Assembly (NCBI GenBank): GCA_003427395.1
Contig: BFEA01000086.1
Coordinates: 2,249,571 to 2,276,020 of the forward strand
From: Chara braunii
Taxonomy: Eukaryota; Streptophyta; Charophyceae; Charales; Characeae
Direction: 5' to 3'
DNA length: 26,450 bases
Part shown: positions 8,345-18,406 of the stretch, piece by piece
How the letters are laid out: each line of letters opens with the position of its first letter
Numbering within the stretch: the first letter of the stretch is position 1
Program-made: the position numbers and the translations under genes
The notes under the pieces: generated by a model
What the model was told of the DNA's origin: nothing
Database searches by the model: none
The model's input: the letters and a program-made list of their open reading frames with translations, nothing else

Positions 8345-9148
8345 GTAGTTGGCCGACGCTCCCCGATCCCTTCCACTTTGCTTCCTCTATTCATGCTGCC
8401 GCCAAACGGTATCGAACTTGGGTCTGGTGCGTCCAAGTAGTTTTTAACAGGTTTTGGCCTTGCTAAAGCAAAACCAAGGCCTCTCCGGGGTCGCTCGGGC
8501 TCTCGCGGAGGGGCTGAGGCCTTTTAATCCCTTGTTCTTCGTTATGGTGCTACCCGAAGGTCATACCTTCCGACGCATGGTTAAAAATACCGCCTATATC
8601 GGAACAAAGGGTTAAAAGTCTCGTCCTTATCTACGACGCGTCCCACTAACCGGACCAAGTCAGACCGAAAAACAAAAAGAAAAAGAAAACTCAAATAAAA
8701 AGTAAGTATCGCACAGTAAATAAACAATCCAAGAGATCGTGGCTCCGCGAACTCGAGCGCTTGTCATGTCCCATTTGAACAAGACGTCTGACAATCGTGC
8801 ACCTACTCCGTATGGTTTACCCAAATGTCATGAACCAAGTGGTCAAATAATGGTCAGTCCCGCAACTCGTAATTTACGCGGAACGTCGTAGACGCCTCGA
8901 TACAATGGTCAGGGCTATGTCGAACCATACACCACGGCGAAATGCGCACACCCCATGCACGCGACGAGTATAACCAACTGAAATCATTGAGCACTCGGAT
9001 CGTCGCGTGAACTCGCGGCTTAGCTCACAGACCCCCAAGGTCGTCGAGGCACGTGCTTAGTCGAAAGCGTGGATCACTCCTCGTGCCGTCACAACCGTAC
9101 TCTGTGCAATCTGCAAAAGAACGAGAAATACCCTTGTAAGGGTATTTG
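8345..9148. other. Unassigned DNA; possible second worn tRNA-like block
   Basis: Near 8408-8440, ATCGAACTTGGGTCTG resembles the inverse of the B-box part of the head at 8267-8336, but no A box follows. A small inverted repeat (GGTTTTG...CAAAACC, nested with GGCCTT...AAGGCC) lies at 8450-8481. No coding region was recognised; the frame at 9025-9231 (minus) has no domain. Confidence 0.35.
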
Positions 9149-9505
9149 CTACGACACCGTGTCCAACATGCTTTTGGCCTCCCTACCTTGAAGCTTTTGC
9201 AACGTTTCAACTCTAGTGACACAATGGCCATACAGACCCAAATGGTCGTCTGTGAAGCAAATTTGACAGACGGGAGTCTCGCTTGTGATCACTTGAACCT
9301 CTTTGAAGTTGTATGGGTCTGTGGCCACCGCCACACTGTTTTTCAAAAAAATTTTTAATGGGCTGTCAATCATGTGCTTCACATATTCTTGTTCCTCTTC
9401 GTCAAAAAATTGCTCTTCCACGATTGGGCAGTAGACAAACTTTATCGCCCCTCGCATCCACTTAGCTGCCAGGCCGATGGCTTGTACACTTTGACCCATC
9501 GCCAC
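9149..9505 (-). CDS. Hypothetical protein fragment with zinc-knuckle-like motif
   Basis: This is an open frame of 118 codons. Residues 80-95 read CQICFTDDHLGLYGHC, giving Cys80, Cys83, His88 and Cys95 in the spacing CX2CX4HX6C. This resembles a retroviral-type zinc knuckle (usually CX2CX4HX4C) and has exactly the spacing seen in the LINE ORF1 at 18505-18552. Residues 30-42 are acidic. No other domain is recognised. It may be a piece of a retroelement ORF1 or gag protein. There is no start-site or promoter evidence, and neighbours are a SINE/U6 region and a (GA)n array. The frame could also be open by chance. Confidence 0.3.
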   Translation of the reverse strand: MAMGQSVQAIGLAAKWMRGAIKFVYCPIVEEQFFDEEEQEYVKHMIDSPLKIFLKNSVAVATDPYNFKEVQVITSETPVCQICFTDDHLGLYGHCVTRVETLQKLQGREAKSMLDTVS

Positions 9506-9689
9506 CTGTTAAGCTCGACAAGTCTCGCTCCATGCATCTCCGCCAGTAGTTTCCATGGGAGGAGTCTCACTTTCCCTCAAAGTCTCGCAGCGTGTACCTC
9601 CTTCACCCTCCAATCATTGCTTACCTCGGGGGCGAGGGGAACACAACCCTAAGGGATTATTTTTGTTTTTCAAGTTTTTTGTTTTCTGC

Positions 9690-9722
9690 GAGAGAGAGAG
9701 AGAGCGAGAGAGAGAGAGAGGG

Positions 9723-9787
<65 letters not shown>
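9690..9787 (+). repeat. (GA)n microsatellite
   Basis: About 98 bases of GA repeats with a few GC interruptions near its 5' part (GAGCGAGAG, GGAGCGAG). The open frames across it are low-complexity Arg-Glu reading and are not genes. Confidence 0.98.
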
Positions 9788-10620
9788 CTAAATAGTAAAA
9801 ATAAAAAATTGGTTAAATTGTCGCCGCGATCTATTTCGTGGTATAAATGGTTTTAAAAAAATATTTCTCCTGGAAAGAACACAATAAATCTATGATCACT
9901 CCAATTGTCAGATTCTTTTACGCATTCCTTTGAGTGTGAAAAATCAGTGAAGTTGGAGTACTTTTTCTGTTGGCCCACACACGACCGAGTGGCAAAAATG
10001 GAAAATGTGTTGAATCAGTGCGGTGACTATTTTGCGATCTTAATGATTTTTTTTAAATTCTTTGATATTTTTCCTGGAAAGATGACGACCTAATCTATGA
10101 CAGGGACTCAAAACAAGCTATTCATGTGGATGGAAGAGAAAGGCGAAGGCAGGGAAGGGTGAACACAATCAAATGTGCTGGTTTTTGCGTACCTGGGCTG
10201 TAAACAACCGATTATCGAAAGTCCACCCAATAAAGGCTGGTAGTATCTCAGTGGGTTGTGGAGTTGAAAACTTCGGGGTGCTGAATTTTCGTTTGTTCAA
10301 TAGGCTAGGTTGGGGCAGAAGGAGGGGACCTGGCCGGTGGGCCAGGAAACGACCAGGACACTCGATCCAGTAGCACCACCGTGGGCCACTAGGAGATTGC
10401 CAGTAGGACTTGGACATTGTCTTTTTGGATGCGTTTGTCCCAGATACTAGTTGTCTTACAAGCTATGCGAGGATCCTATAATAGGTCTAGCAAGAATTAA
10501 GGTAGAGCATGTGCGAGTTCATCGTTCAACTCTGGGCTTGGAAAAACCCTTTGTTCTTTATAATCAACCTTTCCTCTACTTTGGAAGTGTGCTACACTAG
10601 CGGAAGAAGAGTTTGATGTT
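9788..10620. other. Unassigned intergenic DNA
   Basis: Short frames at 9905-10093 (plus) and 10169-10417 (both strands) carry no motif. No RNA gene or repeat was recognised. Confidence 0.4.
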
Positions 10621-10621
10621 T

Positions 10622-10770
10622 TTTTTTTCTTTTTTTTCACAAACTCTTGTGACATCAGATAGGAGTGATAATAAGAGCATACACTCCTACCTGACTCACC
10701 GGGGGCTCCATTCTATTGGTGGGAAGTTGCACCTGCTGGAAAACGGATCCAGCGTCCCTTGAATTACAAT
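10622..10770 (-). repeat. Dispersed repeat copy A with A-rich 3' end
   Basis: On the minus strand the segment begins TCAAGGGACGCTGG (about 10764) and passes through CACCAATAGAATGGAGCC. It ends GTTTGTGAAAAAAAAGAAAA near 10622. The region 20864-21020 has the same order of blocks in the same orientation, including the A-run interrupted by one G. The shared interrupted A-tail suggests a retroposon 3' end or LINE 3' UTR. Confidence 0.65.
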
Positions 10771-10860
10771 GAAAGAATAGTGATACAGCACGAATAGTGG
10801 TACAATACATGTAGGAAACCGGGCCCGACGTCCCACATTTCTCACTACTGATGCTCTTAT
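10671..10860. mobile_element. Candidate 190-bp MITE with 10-bp perfect inverted ends
   Basis: ATAAGAGCAT (10671-10680) and its exact inverse ATGCTCTTAT (10851-10860) bound 190 bases without coding potential. GAGCAT-type ends are common in plant MITEs. It overlaps repeat copy A, whose homology at 20.9 kb runs past the left end, so the two interpretations conflict. A target duplication is not obvious. Confidence 0.35.
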
Positions 10861-10871
10861 GCTATAGGTTG

Positions 10872-10918
10872 GTGATGTTGATGATGATGATGATGATGAT
10901 GATGAAAATGATGATGAT
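10872..10918 (+). repeat. (GAT)n microsatellite
   Basis: GAT triplets with one TTG and one AAA interruption. Confidence 0.95.
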
Positions 10919-11099
10919 CGTTGATCTCATAGCTTTGGGAACTTTCACTACCACTGTACCACTTCACCCTTAAAAAAGGGCACCAGATAAAACCGTTAAG
11001 AACTAGTACTATTTACAGATTGGTGGCATGAACTAGCTGGAATTACATCCTAAGCTTGGGAAAAATTGCTCACTCCAACCCATCTAACGCAAACGGACC

Positions 11100-11103
<4 letters not shown>

Positions 11104-11149
<46 letters not shown>
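11104..11149 (-). repeat. LINE poly(A) tail (A46)
   Basis: Forty-six T on the plus strand, so A46 at the 3' end of the minus-strand LINE, 25 bases after the last stop codon. An uninterrupted tail suggests a fairly recent insertion, although the coding region is heavily decayed. Homopolymer length may also be distorted by assembly. Confidence 0.85.
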
Positions 11150-11152
<3 letters not shown>

Positions 11153-11174
11153 GTTGATCGTTGAGGCACCATTC

Positions 11175-11486
11175 CTATTCGTTGCCATACCAGATCATTG
11201 AGACCAAGCATAAGTAAGAGGGAAGAAAAAGTTCTCGGAAATCAGCTAGAGGGCGAAGGAGGACAGTTGGATCCACTTTTGTCCATTCATGAAAGACCAG
11301 GCGATAGTCGAGTTGGATTGTTTTTCCCTGCTCCTCCTTATTTTCTCTCCTGACCCCATTCCATATGATCTTACCTATCTTACCCCCTTGAGGACCCCCT
11401 AGCCAAGCGCCACTGAATTGTTTAGTGTGTTGTTGAATTTCTTCCTTGGAAGATAAGAATTGAATCTTTTCTTTAACTTTAACCAT
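11175..11486 (-). pseudogene. LINE ORF2 C-terminal end
   Basis: This frame of 103 codons, ending in TAG, lies between the zf-RVT region and the poly(A). It is in a different frame from the zf-RVT segment upstream, implying a frameshift near 11486. It is Lys- and Trp-containing without a recognised domain. I assign it to ORF2 by position only. Confidence 0.5.
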
Positions 11487-12133
11487 TAAAATGTGATAAT
11501 CGTTTGTACCTGTTGTTTGATAAATTCTGTAAATTTAGGACCATCCAATCTTGCTCCCTCCATTTCAAAAGTACGACGACGTTGCCAGAGGGCCCATATA
11601 ATCGCTTTTCTACCTGCTATGAATAAGTTATGTGAGAAGTCATCTAATTGCTCATGAGACCAGATCTCACATAAAAGAGTTTTCCAGTCCCAAGGCCAAT
11701 TTTGTGAATGAGTGAGAGAAGACCATATTCTGTCCCACCATCTCCACAACCAGATCGCGTCTGGGCATTGTAAAAAAATGTGTTTTATAGTCTTTGGGAT
11801 GGTCTTCGAAGGGAAAGCAAATCAACATAATTTATACCAGGGTAGTGATGTACCTCTTTCCTCTATAGAGTACCTATCTATGAGCCAGTCATTGGTAGGA
11901 AGGCAGCGATGGTCAATTTGCCATTGTAATGAAGCAATCTTTGACGGTTTGGTCTTTATGGTTTTAAACCATTTGACGCATCTGAGTTGGTTTTTGCTTA
12001 CGTTTAGTTGCTTCATCCACCTAACTTCCACTCTATCTCGTGAGTTCGATATTGGCCTTATTAAACGATATGTTGATTTAACCGTCAGTGTGTGGATACA
12101 ACGAATACACTTTCTTCCTTTCCCAAGTGGCAA
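11486..12133 (-). pseudogene. LINE ORF2 zf-RVT region
   Basis: Two open segments in the same frame (12133-11822 and 11749-11486) are joined by a short stretch with one TGA. The first contains a KTKPSKIASLQWQ block followed by LPTNDWL, the hallmark of plant zf-RVT domains (P-K-x-x-x-F-x-W, then LPT). Next comes YKLC, the stop, and then a TIKHIFLQC block. These supply the Cys and the His/Cys ligands expected for the zinc site. LWRWWDRIW and GRKAIIWALW follow, typical of the C-terminal part of plant LINE ORF2. The domain's role in retrotransposition is not well established. Confidence 0.8.
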
Positions 12134-13179
12134 CGTCCATGTCCAACAGATCGGATCAACTTATTTATTGCGCATGAGGGCTTATAGGTCAATCATCTGT
12201 CCTTACACTTTAGAACTCTAATTCGAAACAATTGTTCAGATTTGACCCATCTGATTTCTTGTGTTGGACTTTCCACTAGCCTGTTGGTTTGGTCGAGGGA
12301 AAACAAGGAAAGGAGGGTAGGCCCATCATCATTTACAATCACCACATTACCTACCTGTTGTGGGTCTCCTTGAATCCCAACCCAATCACTCTCTTTAAGT
12401 TGGGAACTTTTTTTGAGGATCTTAATCCACTATAGAGGAATAGACTCAACCACTGTTTCTAGTGCATCTCTTGTCTTTCTGCAATAGTGCAAGTATGGAG
12501 AGAGGTAGGATGAAAAATACCAATCCTTAATTTATGCATTTCATATATCCGGGATCCTCAGTATACCATTCTTCATCCACTCCCTCCAAGGGGAGTCCAT
12601 ATAATGCAACATCCTACCATGAGAGTCAGTGATCCACCTGTTATTAAAGAGGGATTGTTGGCATACCTCTTCCCAACGATCCGGAAAATCTTTATCGGGT
12701 TGAGGTAGTTTAAGCTAATTTGTCAGGAGATCAGGCCAAAACGGATCATTTTTAATGTCCTTCCTTGTAGCCTGACGTTTTGGGTTCGCTACTTGCCTTG
12801 AGATCTATTCTTCCCCTTTGGGAATTGACCAATGACGATTTTCTAGCCATATCATGGGGTTTGTCCCCTCCGGAACTGCTGGGGCTAGACGCGAGATCTG
12901 TTCCTCAACTAAAGTAAGCCAAGGGGGTTGAAGATTGAAAAGTAAACGTTCAATCTATTGAATGGGCAGTGCTATTGCTTGAGTGGAGGAGTCTAGTATG
13001 CCTAACCCCCCTATGGTCTTAGGTTAATTACTGTCTGCCATGTCACTCTACTTATAACATTTTTTCAATCATGGTTTCCTCTCAAAAAAAAAATTGTTAT
13101 GTATTTTTGAAGGGATTTAAGTGAAGCTTTGTCCAGCGCCCATATTGCCGATCTACACCATAATGATGCTAGGATGACA

Positions 13180-13806
13180 TTATGATCTTCCTATAAGAGA
13201 TGTCTGTTTGTTTTTCCGCGCTTCCAATTTAGCTAGAGCAGGTTTGAAGATCCATTCATTATTTGCCATTGGTTTCCCTTCTGCAGATAGGAAAATTCCT
13301 AGCACTCTGATTGGGGTAGAGAGTGTTAACCAGTTGATGTTTGGTTGTTCAGGGGGTCTCGCTTCCTGATGATGTATCCACCAACCTTGAGTTTTGGTTC
13401 TCCGGTTGATTTTCATGTCTGAGAGGGAACAAAACTTATCCGTTAGACTTTTGATTGCTATTAAATTATCATGAGAGACTTCCACCATCAAGGAAAGGCA
13501 ATCCGTAAACAGGGAGCAAACAAAAATGACCTCTTCCGGGAGATATGTGACCTGTATACGCCTAATGTTTTTATTACATCTTAAATTGACTGCTAAAGCT
13601 TCCATTATAATTACAAAAAGAAAAGGAGAAATTGAATTTTTCTGCCGTACCGATCTCTCAAGGTCAATTGGAGGGAACATGTTACCGTTGATCATTACCC
13701 TAGTTGTTGCATTTGAGTGCAAAATCTCTACCCACCTTTGGAAGCAAGACTCAAAGTTGAATTTTTTAAGACATTTGTCCAGAAAAAAACCAATCAACAT
13801 GATCAC
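13180..13806 (-). pseudogene. LINE reverse transcriptase, palm and thumb part
   Basis: The frame covers RT blocks from just after motif A. Residues 21-45 (CFQRWVEILHSNATTRVMIN...) match the block before motif B. Motif B is RSVRQKNSISPFLF (51-64), compared with the usual RQGDPLSP. Motif C, normally F/YADD, reads FTDC at residues 100-103 (13498-13509), so the second catalytic Asp is Cys. SDMKINRRTKT (129-139) and IRVLGIFLS (166-174) match motifs D and E. The enzyme would copy LINE RNA into DNA at the nicked target. This copy cannot be catalytic as it stands. Confidence 0.88.
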
Positions 13807-14301
13807 ATATCTTTTAAAAGTATAAAAATGAAGGCCGCGTTATGTTTGGATTGTCTAGAGAGCTTGAATATTTATTAACGAGTAGAATGTTATATTGAAT
13901 ATTTATTCCTTCTATAAAGTCCGTCTGCGTCGGATGAATGATGTCAGTAATGATATTTGTCAAGCGGTTTGCAGTGTCTTTGCTGCCAGCTTATAAACTA
14001 CTGTGAGTAATGTAATCGGTCTATAATTACGGATATTTCTCTTATCTCCTTTTTTATATAGTAAGGGCAACACCCCTTGTCCTACTATTTCCCCCATCCT
14101 GCCAGTGACCCAGGCAACGTGGTAATAGTCCATGATGTCTTGAGAGAGATGATCCCACATGACTTCCCAGAACTCTTTTGGTAGGCCGCCAATCCCTGGG
14201 GTCTTTTCCTCTTCCATCATCATGAGAGCGGTCCAGATTTCTTCCTTTGTAAGCGGCATATCAATCATTGTTCTTTGTTGTTCCGTTAGAGATTTGGTCA
14301 T
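13807..14301 (-). pseudogene. LINE reverse transcriptase, N-terminal blocks
   Basis: The segment 14301-13960 carries RT block 0 (MPLTKEEIWTALMMM... KTPGIGGLPKEFWEVMW) and block 1 (GVLPLLYKKGDKRNIRNYRP), then ITLLTVVYKLAAKTL. Between 13960 and 13807 the homology shifts frame: HPTQTDFIEGINIQYNILLV matches the usual QTGFI-GR-I--N block. The motif A region reads FLYF, then a stop, then KICDHVDW, in place of the usual LDFEKAYDRVDW, so the first catalytic Asp is lost. It then returns to the original frame. Two compensating indels are implied. Confidence 0.85.
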
Positions 14302-14358
14302 AGGCTTGAGGAAGTCCTCTACCTCCTTTACCCTCTGCTCGTGTGGTTGATGTTTACA

Positions 14359-14583
14359 TCATGATGTAAAGAGAGATTTATAATAATCCCTCGTTATCCT
14401 GGTGCACTCCGCTGCCGAAGTAGTTAGAGATTGTTGATTCTTTTGGGGATTAGAGAGAGCTTCGATGATGGACCTACTAGTTTTTGCGTTGGCCATGGCG
14501 AAAAATCTAGCATCCATCACCCATTCCGTGTTATATTTTTTCATCATGCCTCTGATTTTGACCCCATGCCATCTGTGTTCCAT
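14359..14583 (-). pseudogene. LINE ORF2 linker between endonuclease and RT
   Basis: This segment is in the same frame as the endonuclease and RT segments. It contains ARFFAMANAKTSRSIIEAL, then RITRDYYKSLF. These match the region in plant LINE ORF2 that precedes the RT (compare the usual NTKFFH--A--R...I and Y--LF patterns). It is separated from the RT segment by stop codons. Confidence 0.7.
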
Positions 14584-14973
14584 GTATTCAAGTAGTTTAG
14601 ACTCTAAATTGTTGATTTATTTAGCGACCTCTTCCAAGTCAGGATTACTTTAATTTTCCTTTTGTTATTACTGCAACTGGTGAATATGTTTTTGCAGATT
14701 GATCTCCTCTAGATGGCGTTGCTCAACTAGCATTTTAGAATATTCATTCCATATACGGCCCAAGAACATCAGTGCGTTGTTAAACCATCTTATATCATTC
14801 TTAATTTGGTCTCTCCGACCTTTCCAAAATGACCAAACATCTTGTAGATATACTTTAAATCAATCTATACTAAGGTGGGAGGTATTCAATTTATAGAATC
14901 CTTGACCTTGATCTGTTTTTTTCCTGAAAGAGAGTAACACTACATTCATTGCATGTTCAAGGCCTATAAGGCA

Positions 14974-15747
14974 ATGCGAGGAAAGATTTCTGCTATTTGT
15001 AGTGCACTTCCAACTCGTCTGACAGAAGTATTAGATCTATACTATACTTCGAGGCTTTTGTTGTTTGACTCTTTCTAAAGCATGTGTAGGTGCATTTCGT
15101 GGGGAAGAGACGTCTGTATGCATAAAAAAGGTTGAGAGATTGACAAAAACATTCAATAATTTGCTTATCCATTTCGATGTATGACGGACACAGAGAAAGA
15201 ATTTGCCTCGATCCAGTTGTCTATTTGATGCTGCATTGAAGTCTCCCGCTATTATGATGGGGATACCGACCGGGAGACGTCATTTAATTGATTCAAATAA
15301 GTGTCTTCTTTCCTTATGATTCAATATTGTTACCACATTTATCTCCAACATTGCCAAGAGGTATACCCATCTCCCCTCTTCTTTGTCAACCTCCTAGTAA
15401 AGAGGTTCAATCCTAGAGTCGGGGGGAAGCTAGATAACTACCTCTGCACTACCTGGACTGGGAGCATAGGCCTTGAAGGCTTGACGGGGCCATATCTGTT
15501 TATGTATATGATGATGGTTAACATTATCCACTAGATGTTTTTCTTGTATACAGATAGTATCAAGCCATTGTCTACCTCCTACACCATTGATTTGATCGTA
15601 GATTATTTGTCGTTTTTGCTGCTTGGCCGAAGCCAAGCCATTTATATTGAGTGACCGCAAGTCTAGATTTGTTGTTCTCTTTAGCAGTTTCCACTTTTTA
15701 TCCCTATCGTACAACACATCCAATACATTTAAAGCTGTCATGGTCAC
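14974..15747 (-). pseudogene. LINE endonuclease (exonuclease-endonuclease-phosphatase fold)
   Basis: The segment 15747-15430 holds DLRSLNINGL (Asn34 of the frame, matching the metal-site Asn of this fold) and TICIQEKHL (Glu69, catalytic). Further on in the same frame, IIIAGDFNAAS (GDFN at 15235-15246) supplies the catalytic Asp/Asn pair. Near the end the usual SDH motif reads SSH (14974-14982), so the general base Asp is lost. Stops interrupt the frame at 15430 and 15280-15282. The enzyme nicks target DNA to prime reverse transcription. The start is unclear because ORF2 may begin just upstream of 15747. Confidence 0.85.
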
Positions 15748-17352
15748 CCTTTCTACTATCTGTAACCTGCTTCCGCTTATACAATTTATTTATGGTTAAG
15801 GAGGCAACCAATGACCAGAGTCTAATTTACCCCCCTGTTCTATATATGTTCATTTTTTAGGATGCGGGAGAGTAAAATCTTGACGTCAACTTTCGACCAG
15901 AACCCCCTTGCCTTAACCTTCATTTGCTGGAGCTCAACCAATCGATTGAGAGAATCAGCACAAGTGGACTGCATGTGAGTGTTCATATATGAGGAACGCA
16001 TTTGTGGGCGACACCCTGCACGCATCAGTGGAAAGGATAACCACATTGGATCCCCCTGGTGGGAGTTGTTCGTGAATAACTTTCTTCTCCATGTGCAGAT
16101 CCTTTAGGCTCTGATAATCCCACCTCCCATACCCTCTCTTTCAGTCTCACTGGTAGAATTAGTATCCTTCTCTTAGATAACGTCAACTCCGGATATCCTT
16201 CTGCTAATGGAAGGTGTAGCTTCTGCCTTTTGCTTATCAATGTTCCTTCGAGTGGGACTAGAGGGAGAAGCTGGTGTAATTTTCGCTGCCCTATCGTCTG
16301 TAAATACATACTCGGAGGTTCCTCTCCCTCGCCATAATTCACATTTTTGCCTGTTGGACCCTCATTTGTTCTTTTCTGATTGGTTTTCACATTCTGTTAA
16401 TAGAGTAACTTGCTGTACTGTTGTAGTTTGCCCACCTTCCAGGCCCTTCGCCCCAAAATTATTTATATTATTATTATTTTTTCCATAATGGTAGCGGCCT
16501 CAAGATGCTGTGCAGAAACAACTGTATACTCACTTCCATTTATTTCATCCTTATCTTCATTTGTCTCATTCTCTTGCTCCGATTTGTCAGACACAGTCAT
16601 TTGCTGCTCTTTTTTAGATTAGGAAAGGAGCACGTGCTTTACGTTCCCTTGTAAACTCCGAGACTATTTCTTGGAGCTTGTAGGGTATCGTGACTTCTAC
16701 TGGGCCACGTGGTGGTTCATTCCCCTCGATAGGGATCCATTTAACCAGTTTGTTATCCCTTAGACTTTCCTCTTTTTGTGACTCTTCTCCCCTCCCCTCA
16801 TCCCTTCATACTTCTCTCTCCCCCTCTTCTGTTGTTAAGTCTACTTGCAGACCTTTCCCTTCCATCATTTCCACCATTTCCACCGTTTTTTTGCACCGTC
16901 AGGTACTCCACTGTTCTGTTCCAATCCCCTTTTCTGATCTCGGCACCCCACAACCCATGTTGTTTCTTGATCTCCCCGCATTTCTCCCTCTTTCCGACTA
17001 TTGTGTTTCAACTCCTTTTTCCGTCCTTGCATCTCAATAGCCAGCGTTGCCTGTCTCCCCTGAGTACCTGTGGATGCAATCAATCTTTGTAGAGGGTCTG
17101 GTGGGCTTAGTGTTTTGTAGCTGTTAGAGTTGTGGAATGCTATGTTATCCGGTGATTTACCCCAACCTTTGTTGTTACAATTTTATCCTTTAAAATATCT
17201 GTTCCAGGCTCCGTGGAGGATGAAAAGTTTTTCAAAAAATTTATCCCTTCATTTACCGTTCCCAGATCTTTAAAAAGAACGGAGTTCTCGATGCTCAATC
17301 CCTTGCTGCTACTCAGAGTTTTATCTGAGTTCTTTGGGTTTGAGAGGTTTTT
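15748..17352 (-). pseudogene. LINE ORF1 tail or ORF1-ORF2 spacer
   Basis: Open segments in three frames (16046-15840, 16390-16025, 17083-16865) are Lys-, Glu- and Pro-rich and carry no recognised domain. The distance from the zinc knuckle (18.5 kb) to the endonuclease start (15.75 kb) is about 2.8 kb. That is much longer than I would expect for a plant LINE. Either ORF1 has a long low-complexity extension, or unrelated sequence is inserted here. Confidence 0.4.
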
Positions 17353-18004
17353 TTATTCTCCTCCTATTTGTATCGTTGTTGGTCTGGGAGTCACTTCCTC
17401 CAGATGAGTTGGGTTGTTGTCCACATCCATTTGGTCTGAGTTATGCTGTGTACTTCTCAGTGTTACCATTTGAGCACTTTCTCCACCTTCCCCCCCTTGG
17501 CACAACGACGATTGGTTGTCTGAACCTGTTGGATGATGATCTTGAGGGGGCTGGAAACGCATGGCCACGATCGGTAACAACCGATGACACATCTGCTGCC
17601 AACTCACCCCCTTTGGCAGACCTCTTTCCAGTGTCGTTCGGAGGCTTGGGCTGGTCTCTAAGAGAGGGACCAATCGTCTATACGTGTTGTCCCAAAATTC
17701 TTCCGAACGGCCCTGGAACTTCAATCTAAGATTTTCCAGCAGCCATTCGGCAACATTTTTGAGGTCTGAGACTTGATTCTCAGATTGAGTTTGTGTCGAA
17801 TCTGCATTGGAATTCCTTTGAGGGGAGGAGGGGGGGGGGGGCTCCTGGGACTGGATCCAGTTCCACGGGCTCTGCACCGAATGTGTCCTTCAACGAGTCC
17901 ATGTCAATTGGTTCTGGATCTGGTTCACTGCTCGAACCCCTTGAGGAGGCATCCGAATCTGACCCCTTGTTCTTTTCTTTAACATTTTTGTTCCCTAGAG
18001 CCAT
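17353..18004 (-). pseudogene. LINE ORF1 extension: acidic segment and unrecognised helical segment
   Basis: The frame 18004-17780 begins MALGNKNVKEKNKGSDSD and is Ser/Asp/Glu/Pro-rich, as in a disordered region. The next frame, 17877-17353, has about 70 residues (roughly 36-108) with a regular pattern of Leu, Trp, Val and Arg (VAEWLLENLRLKF, then FWDNTYRRLVPLLE, then CHRLLPIVAMRF). This looks like a small helical domain that I do not recognise. A Gln/Asp/Thr-rich tail follows. The two frames meet at a G12 run (17830-17841), so a single-base length error or slippage there would join them into one protein. Confidence 0.5.
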
Positions 18005-18166
18005 TTGAGCCTGCGGGTCTGGTCTTATTGGTTGCTGCTCTCTTTGGTCATTCCCCCCCCCCCCCCCCCTCCTCTCCCACTCCTTTGCTCAAGGGACTAA
18101 ACCGGTTGTCGGTCGCGATATAGTGAACTGCATTTGGTCCAAAATGACCCCCTTGCTGTTTTGTCT

Positions 18167-18406
18167 TCACTGGTTCATTTGATGCCTGTTTTTGTTTCCA
18201 ACTCCTTCCCCTCCTCCTTTCTCCCCTGAGGGAGATGGGGTTTGACTTTGAGAGGTTGGTGTGAGCGGAAGTTGCGTCCGGGGAGCTACTGCATTGGAGG
18301 TTTCCACTCTATCGGAGGTCGTGATGACCGACGAGGATCCCCCCTTCCCTCCCAAATCCATCCACTTGGTTAGCCACCCGGTGTGAGATCTTCCACATAC
18401 ACCCAT
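18167..18406 (-). pseudogene. LINE ORF1, low-complexity part after the zinc knuckle
   Basis: This continues ORF1 in another frame after a frameshift near 18385: the upstream frame reads YEGWVYVEDL and this one TGWLTKWMDLGGKGGSSSV. The rest is Ser/Thr/Pro-rich (TPTSQSQTPSPSGEKGGG). A C17 run at 18053-18069 lies downstream and may also break the frame. Confidence 0.55.

Noticed and set aside
9555-9795. Arg-Glu repeat frames
   Set aside because: They are translations of the (GA)n microsatellite.
11712-12221. 169-codon plus-strand frame, among the longest in the window
   Set aside because: It is antisense to the LINE zf-RVT region, which has clear family motifs on the minus strand.
16690-17092. 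Plus-strand Ser/Leu/Phe-rich frames
   Set aside because: They are antisense to LINE ORF1 and pyrimidine-rich.
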